64,000 nucleotides of DNA, from assembly GCA_007026445.1 (NCBI GenBank), contig VDMD01000006.1, positions 744,001 through 808,000 of the forward strand, written 5' to 3'. Every line of letters starts with the position of its first letter. The first letter of the stretch is position 1. The position numbers and the translations under genes are program-made. Shown here piece after piece: positions 44,788-54,233 of this stretch. The DNA is from Schizophyllum amplum. Its lineage: Eukaryota > Basidiomycota > Agaricomycetes > Agaricales > Schizophyllaceae. Under the pieces are notes generated by a model. It searched no databases. It saw only the letters and a list, made by a program, of their open reading frames with translations, and was not told the DNA's origin.

Positions 44788-47619
44788 CTAGCGGCGTGTT
44801 CCCTTCCCCTTCCCCTTCCCCTTTGCCGCCGCCTTTGTCGCCGCCGCCTTTGTTGCACGCGCAACACCTGTGTTCAACTTGGCCTTCTTCGCTGCAGGAG
44901 CCCCCTTTGTCGCAGGAGTGACTATCTCACTCTCGAGTCGCGAGAACTCCTCGTCCGTCTCCTCACCATCCTCATCGTCCGACTGCTGCGGCTCAAACTC
45001 CTCGTCTGTCTCGCATACCGCCCTGTCGTTGTCCTCCTCTTCTTCTAGCATGACCTCCTTACTGTTCTTGACATAAAGCTGTTTATAGAGCTTCGAGTGC
45101 TGTGAGGGTGAGAGCGAGGTGACAGCAGGAGTCTTGCGCGAGCCCGAACCAACCTTGTTCTTGCGTGGACGGCCAGGGCGGCGCTTGATAGGTTCCTCCG
45201 ATTCACGGTGAGCGTACGCTGCCTGACAAAAGGTCACAAAGCTGTACGGTCCCAGTGTACTGTCACGTTTGACAGCGCTGATATCGAAATTGGGGTGGAA
45301 AACTTCCTACACAAATATTGAAATGAAGAAATGACGAAAAATAATAAAACAGAACACACCTCGTATGTAGCCCAGTTATCACCAGGAGCAGCAATGAAAG
45401 GTGTCCAGTGACGCTTGCCTCCGATTTTGACCGCGTACATAAGAACGCGAACGGTCTTGTTCTTCGCGCCCACTTCCGTTGGCTGATCTGGCATAGCACG
45501 CGCAATAGGCTTGAAGTTCTTGTCCTTGACCGGATCAGGGGCTAACAGATATAAGTCAGCAATTACTAGTATAGTGTGCCCAAAAAGATGTGCGCACCGG
45601 TAGCTGTTCCGTTGGCCCGCATCTTGAACGATCGCTTAATGATGCCAAGAGCAAGCGCCCGCTCGAGCCAGTCCCGGTCGGCGTCGAAATGATCGCGCTT
45701 GTAGCACAAGATGTTAGGCATATAGCGATTGTGCGCATCCTCGTTGAAGTAGAAGGGCCTGTCATTTGAGACGCGGCGGAGCTTCTGACTTCCTGTGCGC
45801 TCAACATATGTCTTGATGGCGACTGCTCGATCATGGAGGGCCTGGCAGAGATTACGCCAGAGGGTATCATCTTCAAAAACCTTGAAACAAATGAGCAAGG
45901 AACCCATATCCATCCAAAAACGAATACGAACCTCACGCGCCGGCTGCATCGGGACAATGAAAGCCCATAACAGAGCGTCGGACCCCTCTTGCGCGCCAAA
46001 GCCATTGCATGCGTGCTGTGCCTGTGTGAGGGCCATGAAGATGGTGCGCTTGGGGTTGTGCTGCTTCTTGCGCTCGGCACGGCGCCAGAACGTCAAGGCG
46101 CGCAAGGTCTCCTCTACCTCCTGAGTGAAGACAGGGCCATGCGACAGGCCCCATAGACGCTTGTACACCTTCAGAAGGTCAGAAACAAGCCTCATGCAAC
46201 AAAACAAACAAGAGAAAAGGCGACTCACTGGCGAACCCGGACGGAAATCATCCGCAGTCAGAGGCCGGCGAAGTCTTGACATATGAAATGCAATAAGACA
46301 GTTGTGGTCGACGAAGAGCATTGTCCGCCTAGAGCATACAATGGCGGCAATAATGGAGACAAGCATCTCCCGGTCCTCGAGGCCTTCTGGATGATACTGC
46401 GCTGGCACGATGAATGCCTTGCCTTTCTCACCGCGCGAGACAGGAGGCTGAGCGGTGATCGTCTCGTACATCGATGTCGGACAGCCAAATGTGTGCCCTT
46501 CAGTATGAAAGTGGACACGTATCAGCCACTAGGATGATTGAGTAAGCAGTGACATAGAATATAGACAGAAATACTCACATATGTGTGCGCCACCTTGTTG
46601 GCGATGTACAAATTCACTTCTTTTCCGCGATTGAACGCGTACGTGTAACCTTCAATCGCTAGTCGGTTGACGGCCACTTCTGGACGTAAGCCGTGTAGAC
46701 CGTCACGCTCGTACTCCTGCATATGAAGTTAGCTGAGTTACCGAGTTATACGAGGCGAGGCGATAAAAGCCTCAACTTACAGCCATGAGTGCATTGTACT
46801 CTGCCGTTAGTTGGTTCTTCACTACAGGTGATTGAAAGTACACCTAACGGGTTGTTAGCGCAATTGTGGCGAGACATCTAACAGAGAACAGAAACATACC
46901 GAGCGCCGACAAGAATGACAGCGGTCGCATGAGTCAGGAATTGGATAGCGTTCGGGAGGGTCAGACTTTGGCCGGAAGGCGGTCTCGGCCCTTGGAGTTG
47001 CATTGAAGAGGTCGTCATGAGGGAGAGTGTGGTGGAAGGTAATTGTGTGCCGAGTTCCATTGTGGTCGGCGACGCAGTCCTCCTGGACTCGAAAGCGTCC
47101 TTCTCAGGTAATTAGCATGTCATTGTAGCATAAAATTGAACTTAGAGGCATACCGTATTTTGGTGGAGAGGACTCTGGCTCTTCAGGCTCGGGTTCTTCA
47201 GGGTTGGGCTCCTCAGACTCGAGATCTTCTGAAGGTGCCTCAGATGTCGTTGGCCACTCCTCTGAGTCAGATGGAGGTGCAGAGCTCGAGGGTGGCTCGG
47301 AAAATTCCGTGCCTTCGGGTGACGGTGCCCGACTACTAGGAGAAAACTCAGATGGGTCTGGTAAATACTCGAATGGATCTTCCAGATCGTCCTCGGGCAT
47401 TTCAAGCAAGATGTCGTCTAGGGGAGTGCCCACCCAATGATTGATCTCTCCATTAGGACCACCATTGATGAGATTTTGCGCTGATTCGGGCATGCAAAAG
47501 ATAAAGCGCAGAGCACAGCAGTAAGGACACTGGACTTTGGAAGCGACGAATTCGACGAATTCGGAAGCGACGCGTTGTTTGTACATGTCACTACATCCCA
47601 CGTGCGCTAAATTACACAC
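44788..47619 (-). CDS. CACTA accessory protein ORF-C with AT-hook, 813 aa
   Basis: Eight exons: 47619-47154, 47102-46900, 46843-46781, 46716-46579, 46528-46229, 46168-45598, 45541-45360, 45306-44788 (2442 nt; introns 50-64 nt). A second in-frame ATG at 47586 (MYKQ...) is an equally possible start. Features in order: VQCPYCCALRFIFC; a long acidic Glu/Pro/Ser stretch (about residues 60-150); DSCDRCHSCRR (a Cys cluster, exon 2); the conserved core with YTYAFNRGKEVNLYIANKVA, TFWRRAERKKQHNPKRTIFM, AQHACNGFGAQEGSDALLWA and NEDAHNRYMPNILCYKRDHF. Further on are an AT-hook (KRRPGRPRKN), an acidic block and a Lys/Gly tail. I have the impression that the core occurs widely in agaricomycetes without a named function. 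DNA-binding features plus its place next to the right end suggest it binds the element's ends. That is inference. Confidence 0.82.
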
Positions 47620-47717
47620 GTGCTCTGGCGCTTGCCGAACGCAAGTAATAGTCGTGTTTGCCGCACGGACAGCTTGCGGACAGCTTGCGGACGTTTCGCG
47701 GATTCAAACACAACGAC

Positions 47718-47748
47718 ACCGTTGCGGAGTGAGACTTTGCGCGCAGTG
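47718..47748 (-). repeat. CACTA right terminal inverted repeat
   Basis: Perfect 31-bp mirror of 31649-31679. On its inner side CCGCAA copies (about 47660-47700) repeat with the unit CCGCAAGCTGT. Confidence 0.93.
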
Positions 47749-49036
47749 TGAGCGGGGGCTCGATGGGCATCTCGTTCGATCCAGAGTCCAGAAGGAACGA
47801 CTGGAACTCCTGCTGCTGCATAGCGTCGGCAACGTCCGGGTGTTCCCCAGTACGAGCGCGCTTGGCAGGAGGCGCGTTATCGAGCGTCAGAGTAGACGCC
47901 GACGCGCGCGGAGTGGGAGAACCCATCGCCTCGTCATCCTTGGGTATGCCCCCGTCGTTGACGACCTTGTCGAGGGTGCGGAAGCTCTCGAACGTGACAG
48001 GAACATCGATCTGCTCGGCAAGAGCAAAGACGTTCTTAACGCCACGGGAGATCTCCGTGTTCGCAACGGCCTCGTCGTCGTTGATGGGAGCCTTCTCCTT
48101 CACCTTGCGAACCGAAGTTCCAGCAGGGGTGATGAGAGCGACGTGCGACGACTTGGGAGCGGGAGGAGCGACCGTGAGCGATCCGACCGAAATCGATCCT
48201 GCAATCTCGGAGACTGCAGCGTGCGAGTGGGCATGACCGCCGTTGCCGGTGTTCTGCTTGCCTTTGGCCTTCTTGTCCTTCCCACTGCCACGCTTGCCGC
48301 GCCCCGGCTTCTTCTGCCCAGCATTGCCGTCGGAGTTCGACGAAGAACCGGAGTTCTTTTGCTGGTTAGAGTACTTCGGGTCGTCGCGCTTGCGCTTGAC
48401 GTGGGAGAACTTGTTGACCTGGCCTTGCAGATCCTGCTTGTGGGTGTAGTGCGTAAGCAGAGCTTCGCGAACCACAGCGGGAGTAAGCTTGTCCTTCGCA
48501 AAGGACTGCAGGACATGCTCCACGATACTCGCAACAGGAGTCGCGTTCAACATGAGCATCGCCTTGAAGAAATCAGACAGGGTTTCCCCTTCCTGAGTCA
48601 AGCGAGCAAACATGTCATTGAGAACGCTGATCTGAGGATCAGGATGCTCGTTCGCGCGAAAGCGGAAATTAAAAGCGGTTTTGTACCAGCTAAAAATCTC
48701 GGCGGGCTGCGGCGAATCGAACTCGCTCTCGAGGTATTCCCAGAGCGCATGGGCGGAGGCCTTGCTAGCATCTGGGATACCGGTCATGATCTCAGGCGAG
48801 ATACGACACTGGAGAGTGCCGTTGGCCTTCTGATCATCGCTCTTCCACTGTCGAATCTCATCGTCATTCGACGAAGAGTTCGCAGTAGCAGCAATCGGAG
48901 AGGGACGAGTCTCCCGATCGCCGCTTACAACGTCGAAGACGCCGTAGGACATGAGGTGGGCTGTGACAGCCTGAGCCCACTTGCGATAGTTGTGGCCATC
49001 GAGGAGAGGGACTTGAGTGAAGAGGGCGTTGGACAT
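47749..49036 (-). pseudogene. Copia gag part of the split gag-pol frame (429 aa before the insertion)
   Basis: ATG at 49036. The N-terminus FTQVPLLDGHNYRKWAQAV is the typical Copia gag opening (L-x-G-x-N-Y-x-x-W). LWEYLESEFDSPQPAEIFSW, LNDMFARLTQEGETLSDFF and LTHYTHKQDLQGQVNKF follow, then Lys/Gly-rich and Ser-rich segments. I see no CCHC zinc knuckle. Coding is genuine up to 47749; beyond it the frame runs about 45 codons into the CACTA end and stops at 47612. Without the insertion it would fuse in frame to pol at 31645. Confidence 0.92.
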
Positions 49037-49309
49037 GATGATCTGTGAAGATCGTCAGCATCAGGTTCAAGATCGCAGCCAACGATGGGCGCCGATGAGC
49101 GAACCGAGCTTGCGCCGATGACCAGCATCTCCTTTGGAGATCGGTACATCCAGGATCAAGCGCGATGAGCGCGATCCGGCATGGTTTCACCAGCGCTTAG
49201 AGCAGCTGAAGTGATAGCAGGCTTTGGAGGCGCTAACTCCGTCATCGCTGCCAGTGACGGCGCTGATGACTTTGTGCTGCAGCCACTAGGGCGCTAACAC
49301 AGCTCACCG

Positions 49310-49321
49310 GGGCTCATAACC
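49310..49321 (-). promoter_or_regulatory. Copia primer binding site
   Basis: GGTTATGAGCCC on the minus strand follows the 5' LTR directly. It is complementary to GGGCTCATAACC, which looks like the anticodon-loop region (CAT anticodon) of initiator tRNA-Met. Half-tRNA priming of this kind is known for Copia elements. Confidence 0.75.
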
Positions 49322-49585
49322 TGTTGAGCATGCGGGGAAGCGCGCCTGCCTAGCCTACCTTAGTAGAGAGCTTAGCTGAAGGCTATGCGCAGGAAAGTCA
49401 AGTAGAAGACTTGGATTGAGGGGGTGGATGCGCCCTCCTTATATACTGCCCAGAGGGCTTGTCATCATAGGTAAGATGAGTAAGACGAATGTCCGTGATG
49501 TAATCGTAAATGCGTCATGTGTGTCCGTATGAGTCCACCATGTGTCCGCCATGTGCGTGACACGTGACATGCCGAAAGTCCAACA
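49322..49585 (-). repeat. Copia 5' LTR (264 bp)
   Basis: Identical by eye to 27476-27739. On the minus strand it carries the promoter for gag-pol; the complementary strand shows TTATATA near 49439. Confidence 0.93.
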
Positions 49586-49590
49586 GTCGT

Positions 49591-50862
49591 GGCGGACCCC
49601 GCGCGCTGACGCGCCTCGCTAGCTTTAACTTGTGCTTTCCGCAACGGTGGCCTCCGGGCCTCATGCACAGATACCGCTGTCCTTCTGACACCTCCATGTC
49701 TCACACGCGAGCACCGTCCTCGGTGAGAGCTCATCGCCTCCACCAGCGTGAGCTCAGCGCCTCCACCGGCGAGCTCAGCACCACGCGGCCTTCGCGCTGG
49801 AGCTCTAGGATTCAGCACCTGTCGCGGCCGCGTCCCTCCAGCCGCAAGTCAACACGCTGGTTGATGTTCTCTTCGTCATTCTTCGGTCAACCTCTTGCTC
49901 TTCCCATGCTCTTTAGCTATCTGCAGATGAGTGCTGTCAGCGGCGGGAGCTCAGCGCCTCCACCGGCGTGAGCTTGGCGCCACGCGGCCTTCACACTGGA
50001 GCTTAAGAGAGTGTGCATGCCACCCCAAAGCCTGCCATCAGCAAGGATGGCACACCGGGAAGCATCTCGCGTGCGGAACCAGCACCTATTGTGGCGGGTC
50101 TTGTCCATAGCATGTTGCTGTGACACCTGCCCTAATTTGCCCACCCACCCACCCCTCTTGTCCGCCAACCTTCCCTGGAAGCTCTGCCTCTCCCGTTCAT
50201 CCGCGCTTATTGGTTGGGGGGCCATCGTGATGCGCAATGCTCTCCGCTCTCCCATTGTGGTACTTTGAAGCTCCCTCGCTTTGCTTGCTCCAGGGCGCTT
50301 GCAAGGAACCTTCAAAGTGGGGGGCAGGGGGTGGGGTGTATCTGTATACTAGACCCTCACCCCTGCCTGGTGCACTGGCCATGCCTGAGCTACACGAGGG
50401 CTGCACCTATGCGGAGGCTGCCAGCAGGACAAGGCCATAGCTGCGGAGCATAGCTCTAGGCCTTGTACATGGGTTACTGCGGCAAGCCGAGGCATTGACA
50501 GGAGGACATCAGAGCGTGGTCTACCAAGGACGAGGGCATGCTGTATGGTGACGGAGATGCCATGGAGGGCTTAGGAGATGGAGAAGGATGGCAGCACGAG
50601 TGCAGGGCTGCACAGTTTATGTCGCAAAGTGCCCACCTGTCCGCTACATCAACTGGCTAGACCCTCAAGTGGACGAGCGGGTGCAATGGACAGTGAGGGA
50701 GGAACATCCAGGGGAGAAAATGCAGCGGGTGTGACTCGAACCTGCGCCCATCTGGCGAGTGTTTGAATCCCTCGCAGCAGGCAACTTTTTTTTATCCCCA
50801 CCCTCCCTCCCTCTTCTTGTACTCTGGGGCCCGTGTTCCGGTCTTGCCCGTGTGGGGGGCGT
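49591..50862. other. LTR-element interior, right part
   Basis: Two more copies of the AGCGCCTCCACCGGCGTG array (about 49727-50005) are followed by about 850 bp without coding motifs. On the minus strand GGTTCGAGTCA (about 50720) resembles a B box. GTGTGGGGGGCGT (50850-50862) is a likely purine tract before the right LTR. Confidence 0.55.
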
Positions 50863-51239
50863 TGTGGTATGGCTGGGATATTGGTGGACACGGCCGAAGC
50901 CCGGTACATTGGTCCGACCCGGTATATAGTCAGTTTGCATGTATTTGTCTAGATAGCTTTTACACCTTGATCTTGTCTCTCGTCTCGTTTGGTTCCCGTA
51001 TTGCCTAGCCCCCCGCGGATGCTCAAACATCCAGCGGAGGGCTCATATCATTGACAGCCCGCGGTCAGTTGCTAACACACCTGGCACGCGGGCTCATATC
51101 ATAGACAGCCTGCCGTCGGACGCTACCACGTCCGGTACGAGGCTCCTTTCAGCTGGTCCAGCACCCCGCGCAGCATCTCGTGCTCACCCACGGCTCGCGC
51201 ACGGAGTCTCTGAACGCAGCGATGCCCGAGCGCATCACA
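50863..51239 (+). repeat. Right LTR (377 bp)
   Basis: It matches 22983-23359 except for three transitions (near 50910, 51066 and 51233). The three stem-loops recur at 51008-51042, 51057-51093 and 51108-51143. It is followed by the TSD CATCC. Confidence 0.9.
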
Positions 51240-52264
51240 CATCCCCCCTCGCAAGAATCCCGATGCTGAGCTTCTCTATCCCGGCCTTCCTCCACGGCCA
51301 CCCTCTACGCCTGTTCGTCCTCCTGCTACACATGATTCAGTCCCCTCATCACGTTGGAGAACATACCAACCAGCCCCGGAGCCATTTACATTGGAGAGCC
51401 GCCCCGATTATGTCGACGAAGTCTTCACTGAAGATCGGCCTCCCCTCACGAGTGTGCCACGAGCCTCGCCCAATCCCTTCATATCACCGGGCAGTGGCGA
51501 GAGGTTTGAGACACCGTCCCCTGTTTCCTCAGACTCTGAGACTCTGCATCAGTAGCATCACCTCGTCGACGTGGTCTGGGTCGCCCTCCCCCTCGCTCGC
51601 GGGGAGTACCTAGGACGGGGCCGCATAGTCCGTTCCATCACCATGCTCGGCGGCCCGCATCCAAGCAGGCAGGTCGGCCAGAAGCCGAAGATGTTTGGGC
51701 ATTCTCCGAAGAGGTTGAAGAGCATCATTGCTGCAAGTTTTGCCAGTGTGTTATCCAGTCACTTATTGATGTGTTGCAAGCTGATGATAGCTAGGCTGGA
51801 AGTGAAGCATGGCGCGCGCAAGAAGACAACACGATATTCGAGCAAGACTTCCACTGGCGTCCTGCGCAACCACCTCCTCAAACTGCATACCGACGCTTGG
51901 ATTGCAGCCTGTGACAAGTTCGATATCACCATTATGGCAGACTCGGCGCAACCCGCAGTGCGCAAGTATCGTCGGCAAGGCCAGGCACCTTTGCAACCGA
52001 CGGTGGAGGAGGGACACCGTCAGGCCTTCTCGAAAGAGGCCTTTGTAGATGCTATCTGTGCTTGGATAGCGGGTGACGATCAGGTATGATGAGCGATGGT
52101 TTTGTTTGAGGATTGCTAGTTGATCCTTCTACAGAGTATCAATGTTATCGAGAGTCTGCTTCTCCGGAACATTTTCCTTCTCCTACGGGAGGAGCTGAAG
52201 GACAATGACATACCGGGGCGGGCGAAGGTGCGCGAGCGCATTATGGAGCTCTGGGAAGAGCATA

Positions 52265-52602
52265 CTGTACTGTTTTGACCGGGTGTTCGCTGGGTGTGAC
52301 GCATGACGGTCTGAACTTCCCCATCTTCCAGTTCACGGCTCCGGGCCGGGTGTGACGAACGTAATAAATAGTGTTTTTAGGCACTTAAAATGGTTGTTAC
52401 AGCAATTTTAAGCGGTATAACCGATGCAAAAAGGTCATATGCACACATTTAGAGGGTCAACAAAAATTTTGGAGAAAATAGGACGTTAATTCGAATATTT
52501 TTTGACGTTCACGACCGGCTGTGATGTGTGACGGTTCCCGGATAAGTTCAGTTCATAGGCCTCTGTGACGCATGACGCGAACACCCGGTCGAAACAGTAC
52601 AG
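52265..52602. mobile_element. MITE, 338 bp, TA target duplication (Tc1/mariner-like)
   Basis: TIRs begin CTGTACTGTTTYGACCGGGT and continue to GTTCGC with one mismatch. The flanking dinucleotide TA is duplicated (52263-52264; 52603-52604). No coding capacity. It interrupts a hAT exon exactly; its removal restores the exon frame. Confidence 0.9.
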
Positions 52603-52899
52603 TATTAGACGTTTATCGGAGGAGATCAAGGTACTTAATAGTTTCTCTCTCATGCCCTTCCCTCGCCGTCACCTCCCCTTACCTCACCGTCACCTCCCCT
52701 TCTCTTGCTGTCACCTCCGGCTCGCCATCACCATTGTCCTTCCATGTTACTGTTGCCTTGGTCCCTTGCTCATTCCTGATATTTTCTTCAGGAGAACGCC
52801 ATGGGAAAGGTCTCCTTCACAACGGATGTGTGGACGGACCAGAGTCTCAACACATATATGGGTGTTACCGCTCATTGGATTGAGGGCATACAACATGGC

Positions 52900-53566
52900 T
52901 AAGGCTCCAACTATATAGTTTACGTATACAGGTTGGGCCGTAGATAGACAGTATACAGTGAAAGATTGTAATTAGTTAGTAATTAGACAGTATATACGGT
53001 ACACAAAATCAATGCCAGTGCTTAGCACATCACTGCAGCCCACTGGATAACAGGTTTGCATCATGCATCACAGAGCCCCTCGAGCTGAACTAAACTGGTA
53101 ACCATCACACATTATGACTGGCGGTGAACTCGGAAAAATATTCGGATTTCGAACTTTATTTCACCAATTTTTTCTGACCACTAAAATGTGTGCATATGGC
53201 TCTTCTGTGGCCATTTTACTAATTGAATATCCCTAAAAAGTTGTTTTAGAGTCTGAAAATGTACATTTACTGAGTTTGTTACACCCGGGCCGGGCACGTG
53301 CACTGGGAAATCACACCATCACATCTCACACCCGGTGAATCTCTTGCCATTTCACCAAAAGCCGGGTTGGCTGGCTAAATTAGCTGAATGGGCCCCAAAT
53401 AATCCTGCCCCGCACACTAGCGCAAAGGTGTTAATTACCTCAACTGTATATACCATATAGTATACTGACTGACTACAGTATAGGGTGGGGGGGTGTATAT
53501 AGACGGTATAAATAATTAGTTTACACTGTATAAGAACAGTATGTATACAATACGGTTGGAGCCTTA
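52900..53566. mobile_element. hAT-type MITE, 667 bp, 8-bp target duplication, with a nested relative
   Basis: TIRs TAAGGCTCCAAC are flanked by the 8-bp duplication AACATGGC (52892-52899; 53567-53574), the hAT target size. No coding capacity. Its middle (about 53033-53345) resembles the 338-bp MITE at 52265 in reverse orientation (shared CATATGCACACATTT and CATGCRTCACAGAG blocks). A diverged copy of that family therefore seems nested within it. Confidence 0.88.
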
Positions 53567-53795
53567 AACATGGCGTGTCGTACGACCTTAAATTGCGCAC
53601 GGAGCTGGTTGGTTTCCATCACCTGCCAGGTAGGCATACAGGCGAGCACCTAGCACATGGCTTCCTGTATGTTGTTGACCGCCTCGGCGTTGCGCACAAG
53701 GTCAGTTTCTTGTGTCTTGTTTTGTCTTGTGCTTATGGTTCTTATAGATCGGCTGGATCTCGGTCGACAATGCGTCGAACAATGGCCCCTCCGGG

Positions 53796-54233
53796 TGTGC
53801 TCCACGTCAATTTTGCTCACTTATCCTACAACAGATACATACATTCTGATTTACTAGAGGCTAGGCATGACCATAGACGACAGGCCCGTCGCACAGCGGC
53901 GTTGTACGCGCCAGACAACGCGCGCGCGCGGGACGCATCGAAAAGCTTCCGCGCCCCGGTCGGCAAACGCCGCGACAAGTCGAGTTCGGGCGAAAGACTT
54001 CGCGGGCCCGAACGCGTTTCCCCCGCCAAAAAAGTGTGAACCAAAGTGTGAATACGCCCGCTAAAAGTGTGAATTGAGCCCGACTTCGTTGTGAGTGAGG
54101 CGTGACGCGGGCCAAAAAGTGTGAATCGAGGAGGACTTCTCGGCGCTTGGACCGGCGAAATCGTGAGCGGCTCACACTTTCGGTGATCGGTTCACGATAC
54201 TTCGCTAAAGACCTGTGATGGACGGTGACTGCG
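53796..54233. promoter_or_regulatory. 5' flank of the UBA4-like gene
   Basis: About 440 bp. From 54030 three AAAGTGTGAA repeats and related GTGAGCGGCTCACACTTTCG palindromic phrases occur, which may be binding sites. A TGA lies in frame 15 nt upstream of the chosen start. Confidence 0.45.

Larger units (their letters stand above)
31649..47748 (+). mobile_element. CACTA (EnSpm) DNA transposon, 16.1 kb, three genes
   Basis: 31-bp perfect terminal inverted repeats (31649-31679; 47718-47748) start CACTGCGCGCAAAGTCTCAC. They are flanked by the 3-bp duplication TGA (31646-31648; 47749-47751), the standard CACTA target size. Inside each end the motif CCGCAA repeats (four times on the left, three or more on the right), as expected for subterminal transposase-binding sites. 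Contents: ORF-A (32848-35842, plus), Tnp2-like transposase (36067-39430, plus), a DIRS-type relic (39.9-42.6 kb), a minisatellite (43.1-44.6 kb) and ORF-C (44788-47619, minus). All three genes splice into open frames, so the element could be autonomous. It sits inside the gag-pol frame of the Copia element. Confidence 0.95.
27476..49585 (-). mobile_element. Copia (Ty1/copia) LTR retrotransposon, about 6.0 kb net, split by a CACTA element
   Basis: LTRs 27476-27739 and 49322-49585 are both 264 bp, identical by eye, with ends TGTTG...CAACA. The flanking 5-mers are GTTGT (27471-27475) and GTCGT (49586-49590), a TSD with one change. On the minus strand the order is LTR, primer site, one gag-pol frame, purine tract, LTR. 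Subtracting the 16,100-bp CACTA element and its 3-bp duplication leaves 6007 bp. The gag-pol frame then reads through without a stop or shift for 1712 codons. The copy was therefore apparently intact when it was hit. Confidence 0.95.
22983..51239 (+). mobile_element. Non-autonomous LTR element (about 6.1 kb without its own insertions)
   Basis: Two 377-bp direct repeats (22983-23359 and 50863-51239) start TGTGGTA and end ATCACA. They are flanked on the outside by the same 5-bp duplication CATCC (22978-22982, 51240-51244). They differ at only three positions that I can see, all transitions. Inside, after removing the nested 22.1-kb Copia element, about 5.4 kb remains (23360-27475 and 49591-50862). 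It has no protease, integrase, RT or gag motif and is filled with degenerate repeats, so the element must borrow its enzymes (LARD-like). A TGG-containing possible primer site follows the left repeat at 23361, and a G-run (GTGTGGGGGGCGT) precedes the right one. These two sites suggest plus orientation. Confidence 0.88.
51240..53795 (+). pseudogene. hAT transposase gene, 3' part, carrying two MITEs and truncated
   Basis: Exon pieces 51245-51551, 51614-51745, 51795-52083, 52135-52264 + 52605-52630, 52792-52899 + 53575-53700, and 53748 to about 53790 keep one frame once the LTR element and two MITEs are set aside (520 codons to 53700). Motifs: BED finger DVWAFSEE, CCKFCQ, RNHLLKLHTDAW (C2H2-like spacing); AFVDAICAWIAGDDQ; SINVIESLLLRNIFLLLREE; VSFTTDVWTDQSLNTYMGV (hAT catalytic-region start with the first Asp); GFHHLPGRHTGEHLAHGFL; GWISVDNASNN. 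Soon after this the similarity ends, so the C-terminal catalytic and dimerisation parts are gone. The 5' part is at 22489-22982. Confidence 0.88.

Noticed and set aside
47537..49048. 503-aa plus-strand frame opposite Copia gag
   Set aside because: Antisense shadow of the gag coding strand; it runs through the CACTA end and has no family motif.
50690..50800. tRNA gene near the right LTR (B-box-like sequences on both strands)
   Set aside because: No acceptor-stem pairing, D-arm or anticodon arm could be built. The two B-box matches overlap in opposite directions.
51746..51794. Frameshift in the hAT BED finger
   Set aside because: A 49-nt GT-AG intron explains the change of frame and restores the C-x2-C...H-x4-H spacing.
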